Part shown: positions 20,501 to 26,766 of the stretch, one piece after another
Position numbering within the stretch: the first letter of the stretch is position 1
Layout: each line of letters opens with the position of its first letter
Source: Flavobacteriales bacterium UBA6057
Lineage (GTDB): Bacteria; Bacteroidota; Bacteroidia; Flavobacteriales_G; Salibacteraceae
Direction of reading: 5' to 3'
Assembly (NCBI GenBank): GCA_002428995.1
Contig: DIYJ01000002.1
Location: 1-64,000, forward strand
DNA: 64,000 nt
Notes under the pieces: generated by a model
What the model saw: the letters and a program-made list of their open reading frames with translations, nothing else
Database searches by the model: none
Told to the model about the DNA's origin: nothing
Translations under genes and position numbers: made by a program

Positions 20501-21954
20501 TCTCCGTCATCTGTCTTGTCCACCCTGAAGGTATCAGCCACAGAAATGGAGGCGTCTTCATCCAAAAAGAATCCAGAATCATCAGCGTCATCTGATGTGT
20601 TGTCAATCCATATCAGATCCTGGTTTATGGTCAGGGTAGAGGTGCCCTGCATGTCTATGATCGGAAAGTCACTGGAGCTGCTGTTGGTGAAAAAGAAGTC
20701 GGTCCCCACTGTCATGCTGGAAGCGGAGTTCATTTCCAGCTCGAAAAAGGTGGCGTTGGTAAACGTGGTGATGAAGCTGTCTACAGTGGTTACTGTGCTG
20801 TTGTCGTTCAATTGAATGAGGAGGTCCACCGCGCTGTCGTCATTCAATGAGAACTCCAGGTCATCGCCTGCGGAAACACCTGCGTCATCATTCAGGATCA
20901 GGTTCACATTGTCCTCGTTTCCATCTTCATTGGAAGTGTTCACCGTAAACGATCCCGTGGTCGTGATGTCCGCATCTCCGCTAAGCCGTATGTAGCAGAA
21001 GTCGCCATCTGTTTTGTCTATCTGGAGATTACCGCCAACGATGAGCTGGGCATCGTTTCCTGTTCCCTGGTTGTTTTGATTCAGGTAGAGGAAAAGGTCT
21101 TCATCTCCGTCTTTGGTAATGGTGAGATCGTTGGCTACGTCTGTGACAGCATCCCGGTCCATGTACCAGAAAAAGGCGTTTCCGGCTGTGGCTGAATAAC
21201 TGAAATTGTTGTCTATATCAAGGGATGCATCGTAATCCTGGGATATGATGCAGTCCATAGTGCCGCTATTGCTGGTAATGCTGAAGTCATTGGTAACGTG
21301 GAAGGTGGCCCCATCCCCAGAAGTGCCGCCTGAATTCATGGCGAGCAGCGTGTCTGACTGCTGAGCTCCTCCGAGCGTTACGGTGAAGTTGGTCGCTTGC
21401 ACGGTGGCATCCTGCCGCATCCGGATGCCCATATCATTGCTGTTATTGTTGTTTTGGGAAAAGTCTGCAATGATGTCTCCGGTTACAACCACGCGGCTGT
21501 TGTCGTCATAGACACGCAGCAACATATCGTTGTTGTTGCTTGCGCCTTCATCCTTGGTCATGTTCAGGTTTCCGCCAACGTAGAGCGTTGCTCCATCAAA
21601 CACGTTCAGGAGATTGCGATTATTGGCGCGATTCTCGTCATTGAGCGTAATGTCATTGGCAACGCCCAATCGTGCGCCATTGGTGATGGTCAGGCTTACA
21701 GTGTTGTTATTGGCATCCGTTGGGGTAATGGTAAGGCTGTTGCAGGAATCGGAAGAGGTAACGGATACGGTGTACGTACCTGAAATGACCACATCGTCCC
21801 CATCTCCTGGCACACCATCCGGATTCCAGTTGGCACCATCAGACCAGAGATTGGTGCCGGCATCTCCATCCCACGTAACCTGGGAGAAGGCCGAAGAAAA
21901 TGCCAATAAGAAGGAAAGCCAGATGCAGTGCTTCCAAAGCTTTACAATACCCAA
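8545..21954 (-). CDS. Giant (4469-residue) T9SS-exported repeat protein, probable beta-solenoid surface fibre
   Basis: This is the largest gene in the window. The signal peptide is 'WLSFLLAFSSAFSQ'. It is followed by the 'WDGDAGTNLWSDGANWNPDG' type N-terminal cap common in Bacteroidota adhesins. About 3700 residues of Asp/Asn/Ser/Thr/Gly-rich repeats come next, very poor in Lys and Arg. The short repeat is about 24-25 residues (pattern: hydrophobic-x-V-x-D-D/N-F/L-x-hydrophobic, then N/D-x-A/S), suiting one turn of a beta-helix. Eight to ten of these form a larger unit. The C-terminal part carries a 'YPVGNGEQYRL'-like domain, the 'PLPIELLSFDA' module with a fibronectin-like fold, and a type A T9SS tail ('VWPNPVGQDFF', 'GYYFVKL', 'KQLFVH'). 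The start is TTG at 21954; no in-frame ATG fits the signal peptide. The protein probably acts in surface adhesion or as a sheath. Confidence 0.9.
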   Translation of the reverse strand: MGIVKLWKHCIWLSFLLAFSSAFSQVTWDGDAGTNLWSDGANWNPDGVPGDGDDVVISGTYTVSVTSSDSCNSLTITPTDANNNTVSLTITNGARLGVANDITLNDENRANNRNLLNVFDGATLYVGGNLNMTKDEGASNNNDMLLRVYDDNSRVVVTGDIIADFSQNNNNSNDMGIRMRQDATVQATNFTVTLGGAQQSDTLLAMNSGGTSGDGATFHVTNDFSITSNSGTMDCIISQDYDASLDIDNNFSYSATAGNAFFWYMDRDAVTDVANDLTITKDGDEDLFLYLNQNNQGTGNDAQLIVGGNLQIDKTDGDFCYIRLSGDADITTTGSFTVNTSNEDGNEDNVNLILNDDAGVSAGDDLEFSLNDDSAVDLLIQLNDNSTVTTVDSFITTFTNATFFELEMNSASSMTVGTDFFFTNSSSSDFPIIDMQGTSTLTINQDLIWIDNTSDDADDSGFFLDEDASISVADTFRVDKTDDGDLFFYLNQSADGSANDARITAASLVVNRSGTATDDLFFFLSNDADIITSGYFVINSTASGGDGDDINIDLTDDAGISCANFSASYTDANQHDLFIQLNDNSTFTTTAAFTVTQTDATFFEIEMNGASGLAVGTDFIFTNSTSSDIPIIDMQGTSTFTVGEDLLWTDNSTDDADDTGFYLDEDASITVSDSFRIDKTDDGDLFLFLNQTTDGSANDAQISTGSMVINWSGAAIDDLFIRLSNDADIIASGDFVINGTNSGGDGDDIAFTMNDNAGIACDNFIASYSDGDDHDMYIQLNDNSTFNTTNAFTVTQTDAHFFEIELNSGSMLTVGTDFTFTNSSTSNLPVLDLDGTSTLSIGQDFYWNDNSDVDDGNSGFFMDSDAQWAVADSIVITKPVDGDLFFDMNVTTDGAGSDAQISCSYLVIDMDNCDFLFLRMFDHSDISVTNNLLITADQTAPNDEINIALNDDSGVDVDGNASISMNSTNTEADIDFNILSTGAFDVAGDLTTSITGDDFDADLTSGQLNVGGNWDHSMNTAGFFGLTTTNASQVNVAGNWTSTLTDAATFDIFQFNTASITIGGDFTFTNDANSQRFILDHEDSASFTVGEDLIINNNSTDGNDGETRITLDQDATLTVGDSLFINDTDDDQTQIQMNTGIDGAGDDAQMSVGYLVIQKDQGDEVQILIYRDADLTVTNDMYVEVDDIDLNNNINFTILNDAGVNIGGDLTFDVDNQPVDLDLDMNFSSSDSLNVTGNVVLNLTGDNIDIDMTDTYWGVGGNYTATVSSGDFYDVDVFGAGVLAVAGDYTVSTDATSERIRHDLNGTSSMTIGQDMILTNASEDGESGETQFQLDDDASLTVADSILITDSGDDQVIIFLNQAADGSAADAQISAGYLVIDKDSENGLYIRLSNDADITITNNLIVDMDNPLTENFELTMNGASGIDVNGFVDIDFTTDSIRTIDFNLNSSGNFDVAQNMDITTNGENLDIDMTGSGGWIIGTDLTVTGTDANDYATDINGGGTLSVGDDWITSWTSSDYFDLNVSSTSSVAVTDRFVLGNSVGGGFMQIDLDNSATFTAVDVMVTQNGSSTDQDNGIYIDSDASMTITDSVYWVQPNDGLTRLFLNQTVDGSGADAQFTAASYTVDKDGGNNFQARLSQGSDITITNNFTVDAENLVSADHVEFRLSNDAGADINGNLILSNSSSGDNDVYLYHFGTGNLDVAGDIDLDVSGDDFDVDITGGGSVLIGGDLLMDMSNADDALLTVTNSTLTVGDDWLTNLRSSDDFNMDATGTADINITDRAEVRLGEDQGFVQFDLDDQATFDAVDLIVRDSTADSDSENGIWLDDLSTFTLTDSLDWIQPSGGRFRMHLNQSVDGTGNIDAQFAANSVTISHDNGQAVSVRVGDHGDITVTNNFSHTGGTYATNNNVEFSLTDNGAIDINGNLIVDVNSTNNTTIDMNNTGAGNLDIAGDMDLDLTGNNIDIDYTSSGDLIVGGDALMDMSSANALSSLFTNSAAFTIGDDWITNMTNSTFFDLDVRNSAAISVNDRFVFTNDANSTYFQMDMEDASTFSAEDYIVTQNSNSEATASAILLDSNAAMTIADSLYWVQTTEGQFLMTLNASEDGSTDAQVSANSMTVDMDNANDLSINTNQNSDITIAANMTLDADNLDDGEHITIDMDDDSGIDINGNLIISGNSSGNNDLLINSSSTADLDVAGFIDLDLTGDDMDIDITGGGAMIAGQDLLMDMLNADDILLNLNSGDITVGDDWLTNMSGSDLFDANIVGTSTVTINDRIEFDNDAGSGYVQYDMDGTASMSAVDMIVVQNDNTAATENGIWLDTDASLTLTDSLFWTQPNAGRLRLHLNEATDGSGADAQVAASSITLVQGNGEQLSTRVYDDGDITVTNNFTITATDMLVNNNVEIGQQDQGSIDINGNLIISLNTANSSDVQLRNSGSGNLDVAGFMDVDLTGDDIDMDYTGTGDLIVGTDVLWDLNTADDVEMTINNGAGITIGDDWINTLTDADLFDLNVLSSSAIAVTDRFIVTNDGSATTIQVDMDGTSTFTATDFIVNQNTNTSGSNSGIFIDSDAAMAITDSIYWVQPTEGNVLIYLNQTVNGSSADAQLAVGSLTIDLDNADDLIIELDEDADITITNNMTLDADNLDNGEHVEIDMQDQSGIDINGSLLMSNSSSGANNDLYIVHNSSGNMDIAGIMDLDLGGDDMDIDIIGGGDIIVGGDVFMDVLNGDDILMTMTGSDYTMGDDWFVTFNNGGTFNADLTTTAGIAVTDRIEIIKDEADGIVQFDLDNNATMTAVDMIVNDSTTTSEGDNGFFLDNDAAVTFTDSLLWTQTEAGELFLHLNQAAAGSVNHAQFAANSITFDKTEGHDIFIRVDEDGDITVTNNFTITATNFINENHVEIELEDQGGIDINQDLLVSVNSTNSNDIDLENFGSGNLDVARDMDLVVTGDDIDLDYTSSGGLIVGRDLLMDLSTADNIEMDFTGSGTATIGDDWESTLTTADNFDLNITGSYSIAVTDRFIVTLDSDGDQAQVDLDGTASLTAQDAIITNNSSTNGINNGFFIDQDATVTINDSLLWTQSTESTVLFYLNQNVDGSSADAQLSVNSLTIDIDNADDVLIRGGDNSDITVTTNFIIDADNLDTGGDIEFTMSDNGAIDVNGNMILSNVSSGDSDVDLFHASAGNIDIAGILDVDLDGGDDINFDLTGTGDLIVAGDVTMDLNNGDNVELFANSSSNMTFGDDWFTTITGSDNYDFDISGSAQIAVTDRFIVTLDSDGNQAQIDMAGTATLAAQDAIITNNSNTNNIDNGIFIDQDAAITITDSLRWNQTTESDLFLYLNQATDGSAAHAQLTANSLTFDIDNADDMFVRGGGDSDINIATDFNIDADNLDNGGDITFIMTDASGIDVNGNMILSNVSPNDNNVDIFHSSSGNIDIAGILDADVDGGDDMDWDFTGTGDLIVAGDVTIDMNDGDNVLLLANNSANMTLGDDFTITMSNSDNFDFDISGSAQIATTDRFTVNMDATSDQIQFDMAGTGAFSAVDLDINQNSDNNVTSGIFMDGDATFTITDSIDWFNSRNGSIYFDLNQSAAGSGADAQLTADYFIVRKDTGNLMRFQLDEDADIIVANDFTVTCNQNNNNQNLQIDLQDESGMDVNGDVSIDINTTNNTTFDFNHGGNGAFDVAGDFNAIFTNANDFDADFTGNGDFNVGGDLNVTQSSGDNIDFDLTNDFTVSVTGDVNITMPATSDGRIRLDLDNTSEWNTSQDLIIDNQGTDANNGETRIGIDRDAVMTISDSLFISHDGRDNIEIDINQENPGSADDAQLNTSYLVLDMINGDECEILVSDNGDINVSNDFDLHYEDSNDNNDDLVVRASNQSSITIQGSATINYDNSISTNVNDFTFDLNDSAQFNVGPSAGPYNTESLNMIMTIGDDITGTLDGIAQLNVYGDWNLTKTAGDDINFSLNAAAGTGAQINVFGDFDIDNTENADVVNFDFNQTSLLNVDGDIDMLGILSEGIFELNFDGNAELELAGNFVQGTAPNNFGTLDMNDDALLEMNGSAVQQIIPANDAGGADFFEYQRVWVNNSFGTVPQLITGGEVTVTDSIRYIDGILASVSDSLLILSDNGGVSDASDESHTTGPFRKVGNEAFIFPVGNGEQYRLCAISAPSAASDIFTATYFDDNPWPIYDGGLRENPIANISSREYWIMDRDNGSSSVFVTLSWDTNSGGVGDPDSLLVARWDDVDMEWKNEGNFTTTGTTIEGTVQSSAAIQNFSPFTLASTNATLNPLPIELLSFDAQKQDEQSVLVSWTTVTETDNDYFEVQRSTNGEDFEVIAIVDGAGTSTEILNYEQVDDGPSAGWNYYRLKQVDFDGASSLSETRQVWFDAAEVADASIDVWPNPVGQDFFNIALKGFDFESERSVIELRDLTGRPVAISVTPSVSGFHVEINESVSSGYYFVKLSTEGQVFTKQLFVH
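10539..21084 (-). repeat. Higher-order coding repeats of the giant protein
   Basis: A recurring anchor in the protein ('NQ-x-x-DGS-x-x-DAQ') marks the start of each large unit. Its positions on the plus strand are 21084, 20487, 19890, 19293, 18546, 17877, 17139, 16401, 15657, 14922, 14181, 13440, 12699, 11955, 11214 and 10539. Converted to residues, the periods are 199, 199, 199, 249, 223, 246, 246, 248, 245, 247, 247, 247, 248, 247 and 225. So three short units come first, then a long run close to 247 residues. The difference between classes equals two short repeats. Units starting at 13440, 12699 and 11955 look most alike. Confidence 0.85.
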
Positions 21955-22537
21955 AATACCCCTTGTTTTACCAGTAAACCATGAATTGCCGCAGTGCGCG
22001 ATGACTCATACGTGAAGGTAAAAGATTTAGTTAGCATTTTTTGTTCATCCGGCCGCAAATTATTTCGCCAAACACCTGTGAATTGGGAGATTAGCTTCAT
22101 TTACTGTTCACCATAGGTAGGTAGTTTCTATAGAATAGAATGCCCTCTTCCAACAAACAAATTGCGCATTTACACCAAACGTTATATGTGATAAAACTTC
22201 AAATATCATAAGTAACATATGAGAACAAGCGCAATTTGATTTTACTCCATCTTTGAGTCACCATTGATCGATAGAAATGCTGGGACCTTTACAGAGAATT
22301 GAGCAAAATCGGAGAATGGTGATCTGGCTACCCGCAATTCAAATCAGGCGGTAAGCTTCATTTCTTTTTACGGAAGGCTCCAGCGAGGTAAAGCGTGACA
22401 AATACGATTGCCACTCCTAGAATTGACCACCAGATCATAGCGTTTATTTCCTTGTGACGGATGCTGTTTTCACATCCCGTCATTTCCAGCAAAGATCGCT
22501 GAAAAAGCGTGAGCTCAGAAAGTGGAATTCTCCCGAT
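21955..22537. other. Intergenic region upstream of the giant gene
   Basis: A 583-nt stretch holding the 5' region of the giant gene and one candidate micro-ORF (22358-22438). On the minus strand about 110 nt upstream of the giant gene start, 'TTTGGCGAAATAATTTGC' carries a -33-like TTTG and a near match to the -7 TAnnTTTG. The spacing is short, so the promoter call is weak. Otherwise the sequence is A/T-rich with no recognisable gene. Confidence 0.5.
22358..22438 (-). CDS. Candidate 26-residue single-pass membrane peptide
   Basis: An ATG at 22438 opens a 26-codon frame: 'MIWWSILGVAIVFVTLYLAG' followed by 'AFRKKK' and a stop. It is one uninterrupted hydrophobic helix with a positively charged C-terminal end, the usual look of bacterial small membrane proteins with an outside N-terminus. 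It stands alone between the giant gene and the STM3941-like gene on the same strand. There is no homology evidence, and short hydrophobic frames arise by chance, so confidence is modest. Confidence 0.4.
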   Translation of the reverse strand: MIWWSILGVAIVFVTLYLAGAFRKKK

Positions 22538-23557
22538 CTATTCCTTCTCCCAGCTATTGGCAACCGGATTGAAGGTTCTGGGTTTGTTGAACAGGTTGAC
22601 CGTTTTCAGCTCGTAGCTCTCTTCGGTTGCGCGATATTGGATGCGATCTGCAACGATTGCTTCTAATAGGTTCAGGTCAGCACTTTCTTTGACAGAGTCG
22701 AAGTCGGGTTGATTAGCCCCATGTTGGGGCTGGAAGTCTTCGATCTGTAGCGTGATTTTTTGAGCAGCGCTTTGCAACAGGTAGTCGTGAGCCTTTGCGG
22801 TTGCCAGGAATAAGACCATGTTGAACAGGCCAAACCAAACCATCAATTCAGCGGCTTTTTTCAGCTGAGGTTTGTTGTCCAGGTTCAGGAATCTGAGCGC
22901 TACAGCTGCCAGGCCCATGACGAGCATAAAGGCCATGAATGCTGCGAGTCCTGTAAACGAAAAGAGCAGCAGAGCGATGGAAATGGCAATGTAGAGCAGC
23001 ACCCGGGCCAAGCGTGAAAAGACCAGCCCGGGGCGTTCCACGCGAAAGGATCGAATGATCTTAGCCCGGTCTTTTTCATCGGCTTTTCTAAGCTCGTGCA
23101 TGAGCTGGAGCAGCTGCTCAGCGCCAATGTTCACCGGCCCAATGTTCAGGTTCAGGTTTTGGGCACCGAGTTTCTTGTTCATGTTCCGGGCCCAACCGAA
23201 GGACCTTTTCTTAGGCACAAACGTGTCATCAGAAGCAATGCAGATAAACGCTTGTCCGGAAATGTTCAGGATGTAGGCATCCACAATTTGTTCCCAGTTT
23301 ATCCGATTCTGCTTGGTGGTTCTATCCCAGACGCCCTTTTCGCTGACGATGATTTGCGGTCGCCTGTCCAAAATGCTCAAGAGTCCAACAGGGACTCCAA
23401 GTCCGAAAAAGCACACAGAAAGCCAACCCATGATGTTGGGGAAGCTGCCGGAAGCTTCGGAAAGAATCATCCACGTTCCGGCAACGATGAAAGGACTGCA
23501 CATGACGATGATTTTCAGTCCTTTCCACGCAGTCTTGTACAGTTTCAGTTCTGCCAT
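22538..23557 (-). CDS. Membrane protein with STM3941-like N-terminal half
   Basis: A 339-residue protein. Two transmembrane helices (about 14-32 and 42-60) are followed by 'PQIIVSEKGVWDRTTKQNRINWEQIVDAYI', a PH-like strand set typical of STM3941-family proteins (split here for reading: INWEQI is the key box). Two or three further helices lie near 185-260, and a soluble C-terminal tail follows that is not part of the known family. Function is unknown; a membrane-proximal regulatory or stress role is only a guess. It lies 96 nt upstream of the serine hydrolase stop side and could be in a separate transcript. Confidence 0.75.
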   Translation of the reverse strand: MAELKLYKTAWKGLKIIVMCSPFIVAGTWMILSEASGSFPNIMGWLSVCFFGLGVPVGLLSILDRRPQIIVSEKGVWDRTTKQNRINWEQIVDAYILNISGQAFICIASDDTFVPKKRSFGWARNMNKKLGAQNLNLNIGPVNIGAEQLLQLMHELRKADEKDRAKIIRSFRVERPGLVFSRLARVLLYIAISIALLLFSFTGLAAFMAFMLVMGLAAVALRFLNLDNKPQLKKAAELMVWFGLFNMVLFLATAKAHDYLLQSAAQKITLQIEDFQPQHGANQPDFDSVKESADLNLLEAIVADRIQYRATEESYELKTVNLFNKPRTFNPVANSWEKE

Positions 23558-23653
23558 GAGTCACTGTTCAGTGGCCACCAGATGCCCCAAGGCTCCCAGT
23601 GCTTTTGTCAGCTTGTGATCTCTAATATCCAAAGAAACGCGGAATGAAGGCCG

Positions 23654-25306
23654 TCACATCTTCTCGAATAAAATGCCCATCATTTTGAAGCCTGTGACTT
23701 CATTTTCACTGCTTCTGACTATTTCCAGGGGACAGGGATAAATTTCCAATAAATCCCTGGAGATCGATGAGGCCTCGTATTTCCAGGCTCCGTTTCCGCA
23801 GTAGTAGACCAACACGCCCTCTTCCAGCTTGAGCCGCTTGATGTTCTGAAACTCCTGATTGAAGTACGATCCTTCGAGCTCTTTCAATTCGCTTTCTGAG
23901 TGTGTATACGGTTGGTATTGCCTGAACAGCCACGGAGCTTCGTTTTCTTCGTCATGGTAGCCGAATTGGTTTCCATCCGCTTCCAATGCAAATGATACGA
24001 GCGTGTTATTGTCCCATAGAAACTGATCATTGCCGATCGATTTTAGTGTGGCGATTTCGTCACCATCGGTGGTGAATGCTACCAGCTTACGCCCCTTTAC
24101 TTTCAGGACATTGGTTTTAAGGTCTACTTGCTCGTTTCCGAAAAACACGTAGTTCCCTTCATATTTCTGTAGCTCTTCCTTCGACAAGGGAACCTCTTCA
24201 TACGCGGCCTTCTCATCGCCATCGCCCGATCCTTGTTTCTTCGGGACATAAAGATCCACAAGCTTGAAAAATCGCTCTCTGAAGTCTCCTTCAAAGGTGT
24301 TTTGCGTGGTGAAGAAGGCGATGTCCAATTCAGGGAAGTAGAGGTACTTGGACACAAATCCACCGATGATCATACCATCAAATCCCATGGCTTCGTATCC
24401 GTTGTGGACTTCGAATTCAACGCCCAGCCCAAAGTTGATGGTTGTGCCATCGTTGAGCGTGCCCTTTGTGTGCATCTTTTCCCACAAGTCAGGTGTGCCA
24501 ATGGTGGCATTCCGAATCCCTTGATGCCATTTGAAGATGTCTCTTGGAGTAGTAAGGATTTGCCCGTCTCCATTGAAGATGGCGGAATGTTGGTGGGTGC
24601 GGTAGTATTCCCCGTCTTGTTCTAAATATCCCATCGCCCGGTTCTTCACGGTCAAATAGGTCGTTGTTTTCTTCACCGTATGATCCATTCCAAGAGGCGA
24701 GAATATGTGACCTTCCAGGTAGTCAGCAAACGGTTCTCCAGAAACCTCTTCAACGATGTGAGCAAGCAGGATGTAGTTGGCATTGGTGTACTGGAAGTAT
24801 TCGCCCGGCTTGAAATTAAGCTCATTCACATGGAGGATGATGTTCATCATTCGCGACTGGGTGAGCAGATCGTACCACGACAAATCCACCACATTGAGGT
24901 AGGGATCCACCTCTTTGATGCCGCTTGTTTGGTTCAGGAGCTGCTTTATGGTGGGGTCACCTTCCTTGTAGCGCGGCAGCTTGTCGACATACTTGTAGGC
25001 TGGTTCATCGATAGATAGTTTACCGTCCTTTTCGAGCAGCAGAATGGCTGCTGCTGTGAATTGCTTGCCGATAGAACCAATGTCAAACGCGGTTTCGCTG
25101 TTGATGGGAACACCATAGTCAAGGTTGGCGGTTCCGTACTGCTTTTCCAGAACAATTTCATCTCCCTTAAACACTGCGATTGAAAACCCGGGCTCGCCTG
25201 CTCCGGCCTCATAGAGACGATCTACCTTCGACTCTAAATTCTGTGAGATTGCGGTACTCGACATCATCAGAGCGATGATGAGCATAGCTGGTTGTAAATT
25301 CTTCAT
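23654..25306 (-). CDS. Secreted serine hydrolase, class C beta-lactamase/PBP4* family
   Basis: A 550-residue protein with a signal peptide ending near 'STAISQ'. The N-terminal ~350 residues are the beta-lactamase fold. The catalytic SxxK is Ser78-Ile-Gly-Lys81, and the YxN motif is Tyr173-Thr-Asn175. The C-terminal ~170 residues are a lipocalin-like or DUF3471-type add-on found in many Bacteroidota paralogues. Such enzymes are usually peptidases or esterases acting on D-amino-acid peptides, cyclic peptides or esters, not antibiotic resistance genes. It is predicted periplasmic. A second, lipoprotein-type member is at 36703-37983. Confidence 0.9.
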   Translation of the reverse strand: MKNLQPAMLIIALMMSSTAISQNLESKVDRLYEAGAGEPGFSIAVFKGDEIVLEKQYGTANLDYGVPINSETAFDIGSIGKQFTAAAILLLEKDGKLSIDEPAYKYVDKLPRYKEGDPTIKQLLNQTSGIKEVDPYLNVVDLSWYDLLTQSRMMNIILHVNELNFKPGEYFQYTNANYILLAHIVEEVSGEPFADYLEGHIFSPLGMDHTVKKTTTYLTVKNRAMGYLEQDGEYYRTHQHSAIFNGDGQILTTPRDIFKWHQGIRNATIGTPDLWEKMHTKGTLNDGTTINFGLGVEFEVHNGYEAMGFDGMIIGGFVSKYLYFPELDIAFFTTQNTFEGDFRERFFKLVDLYVPKKQGSGDGDEKAAYEEVPLSKEELQKYEGNYVFFGNEQVDLKTNVLKVKGRKLVAFTTDGDEIATLKSIGNDQFLWDNNTLVSFALEADGNQFGYHDEENEAPWLFRQYQPYTHSESELKELEGSYFNQEFQNIKRLKLEEGVLVYYCGNGAWKYEASSISRDLLEIYPCPLEIVRSSENEVTGFKMMGILFEKM

Positions 25307-25389
25307 GTAGTTTAATGCCTTTTAGAGTGCTTGAGGTCTGATAGGGCTGGGATGACAGATGCTTCTGATGCGTTTTTAGTTGCTCTGGT

Positions 25390-26121
25390 CTACATGATCA
25401 GATCAATGAATCCACCTACAACATACACCCCTATTGTAAAGGTGATCATGCCCAGCAGGTAGGCGAGGAAGGCTTTCCAGTAGCTGGAAATCTTTGTGCG
25501 GTCAAAGAATTGTCCGATGGCCCAGGCCGAATAAATGATAAATGACATTCCGCCATATTGGAGAAACTTGATTCCTGTCAATCCCTCGAGGGTGCCAAAC
25601 GTGGCGAGAATGAGCATTCCGAAGCCGACTACAAAACACTGCAGGATTAGTATTTCATAGTAGTTGTAGTCGTGTTTTCGGAACAGTGCCTTGGTCCACA
25701 GCGCAATGAAAACCCCGATGATGAGGTTTCCGTAGCCGTAATTATTCTGAACCCATTGAAAGATGTTCATGGGTGTGGATTGGACCGAACTGTCGTGGTA
25801 GATGTAGCCATCCTGGAAGGACACGAATTGCCTCAGAAAGCTGTAGATCAGTGAGGTGATGATGAGAAAAATGACCGGCTTAACGACCCTGCTCCGATCC
25901 TTCAGCAGAAATTCTCTGACGGTATTTCCCGGCCTTAGCAGTAGGCCCTTGATTGTGTACAGGATGCCCTTATCGAAGTATAAAACACTGATGATTTCAT
26001 CCAGGATGTACCTTCCATCAATGCGTTTCAGTGTCGATGCACGTTCGTTTTGGGGGTCAAATGCTTCTTTGCTCTCTGCTTCGCTCTTTTGACGCGGACC
26101 CACTTCGGCTTCCTTCTTCAT
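25390..26121 (-). CDS. DUF3667 membrane protein lacking the zinc ribbon
   Basis: A 243-residue protein starting at ATG 26121 (a TTG at 26157 would add 12 residues). After a charged N-terminus comes the family signature 'RIDGRYILDEIISVLYFDKG' then 'LYTIKGLLLRPGNTVREFL' and 'RVVKPVIFLII'. Four to five transmembrane helices follow. Most DUF3667 proteins begin with a CxxC...CxxC zinc ribbon; here that segment is replaced by a Lys/Glu-rich stretch without cysteines. The role of the family is unknown. It is 83 nt upstream of the serine hydrolase and may be co-transcribed with it. Confidence 0.82.
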   Translation of the reverse strand: MKKEAEVGPRQKSEAESKEAFDPQNERASTLKRIDGRYILDEIISVLYFDKGILYTIKGLLLRPGNTVREFLLKDRSRVVKPVIFLIITSLIYSFLRQFVSFQDGYIYHDSSVQSTPMNIFQWVQNNYGYGNLIIGVFIALWTKALFRKHDYNYYEILILQCFVVGFGMLILATFGTLEGLTGIKFLQYGGMSFIIYSAWAIGQFFDRTKISSYWKAFLAYLLGMITFTIGVYVVGGFIDLIM

Positions 26122-26260
26122 TCTTTGCACTGTCGTTTCGGTGGAAACAGCGCCCAAAACTATAGCGCAAAGGCATTGCCAAGGTCAATGCATCAAAGGT
26201 GTGTGGGATTCGATGGCGTCCTGTTCTCCTTGTCGATTGATTTCAAAGGCTGGAAGGACC

Positions 26261-26671
26261 TCAGGTATCTGCCCGTAAAGCGCTGATCAGGCAAAAAGTG
26301 TTCAGCGCGCCCAGTACTGCTTCTATGATGGTCGCCCTCATAATCTGTGGATTGGGCATCCCATCCAAGCCGTTGCTTATCAACCGGCCCACGACCACTC
26401 CAACAAAAATCACTGCGGCAATGGCAAAGGAGGTCTGTCTGAAACCGGGGATCGAAATCCCAAGCAAGACCATGATACCACCCAACAACATCACGGCTCC
26501 CACTCCTCGTATTTCGTTGAGCAGATCGGTGTCTTTCTCCAGATTGTTGGTTGGATTCTCGCTGTAGGTTTGAATGAAATTGGCCATGTCTGGCTTGATC
26601 AGTCTCATGGAGCTGGCGTAGAACAGAGCGCAGCCTGACAGGGCAAGGATGATGATTTGGAAGGTATTCAT
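26261..26671 (-). CDS. DUF4345 four-helix membrane protein
   Basis: A 136-residue protein. I chose ATG 26671; a longer frame to 26725 adds 18 unconserved residues. It has four transmembrane helices with the family marks 'NEIRGVGAVMLLGG' after helix 1 and 'LISNGLDGMPNPQIMRATIIE' (split by helix 3/4 turn) before the last helix. DUF4345 proteins are short, inner-membrane and uncharacterised. It sits 95 nt downstream of the Crp-family regulator on the same strand, which may control it. Confidence 0.82.
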   Translation of the reverse strand: MNTFQIIILALSGCALFYASSMRLIKPDMANFIQTYSENPTNNLEKDTDLLNEIRGVGAVMLLGGIMVLLGISIPGFRQTSFAIAAVIFVGVVVGRLISNGLDGMPNPQIMRATIIEAVLGALNTFCLISALRADT

Positions 26672-26766
26672 TCGCTTTGCACGTAAGGCAACTTCTGCTG
26701 CCAACTGCGAATGTCCCGGAGCCATTCCGGAAAAGATTTCATCTATCTTAAAAAATGCAGCCCGTA

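Noticed and set aside
10539..21084. CRISPR array
   Set aside because: The repetition is coding, has units of about 600-750 nt and lacks short identical direct repeats with unique spacers.
9694..21783. Many plus-strand open frames of 60-185 codons inside the giant gene (for example 9694-10251 and 17956-18504)
   Set aside because: They are mirror frames created by the biased, repetitive codons of the 4469-residue gene on the opposite strand; none has a signal, motif or spacing of its own.
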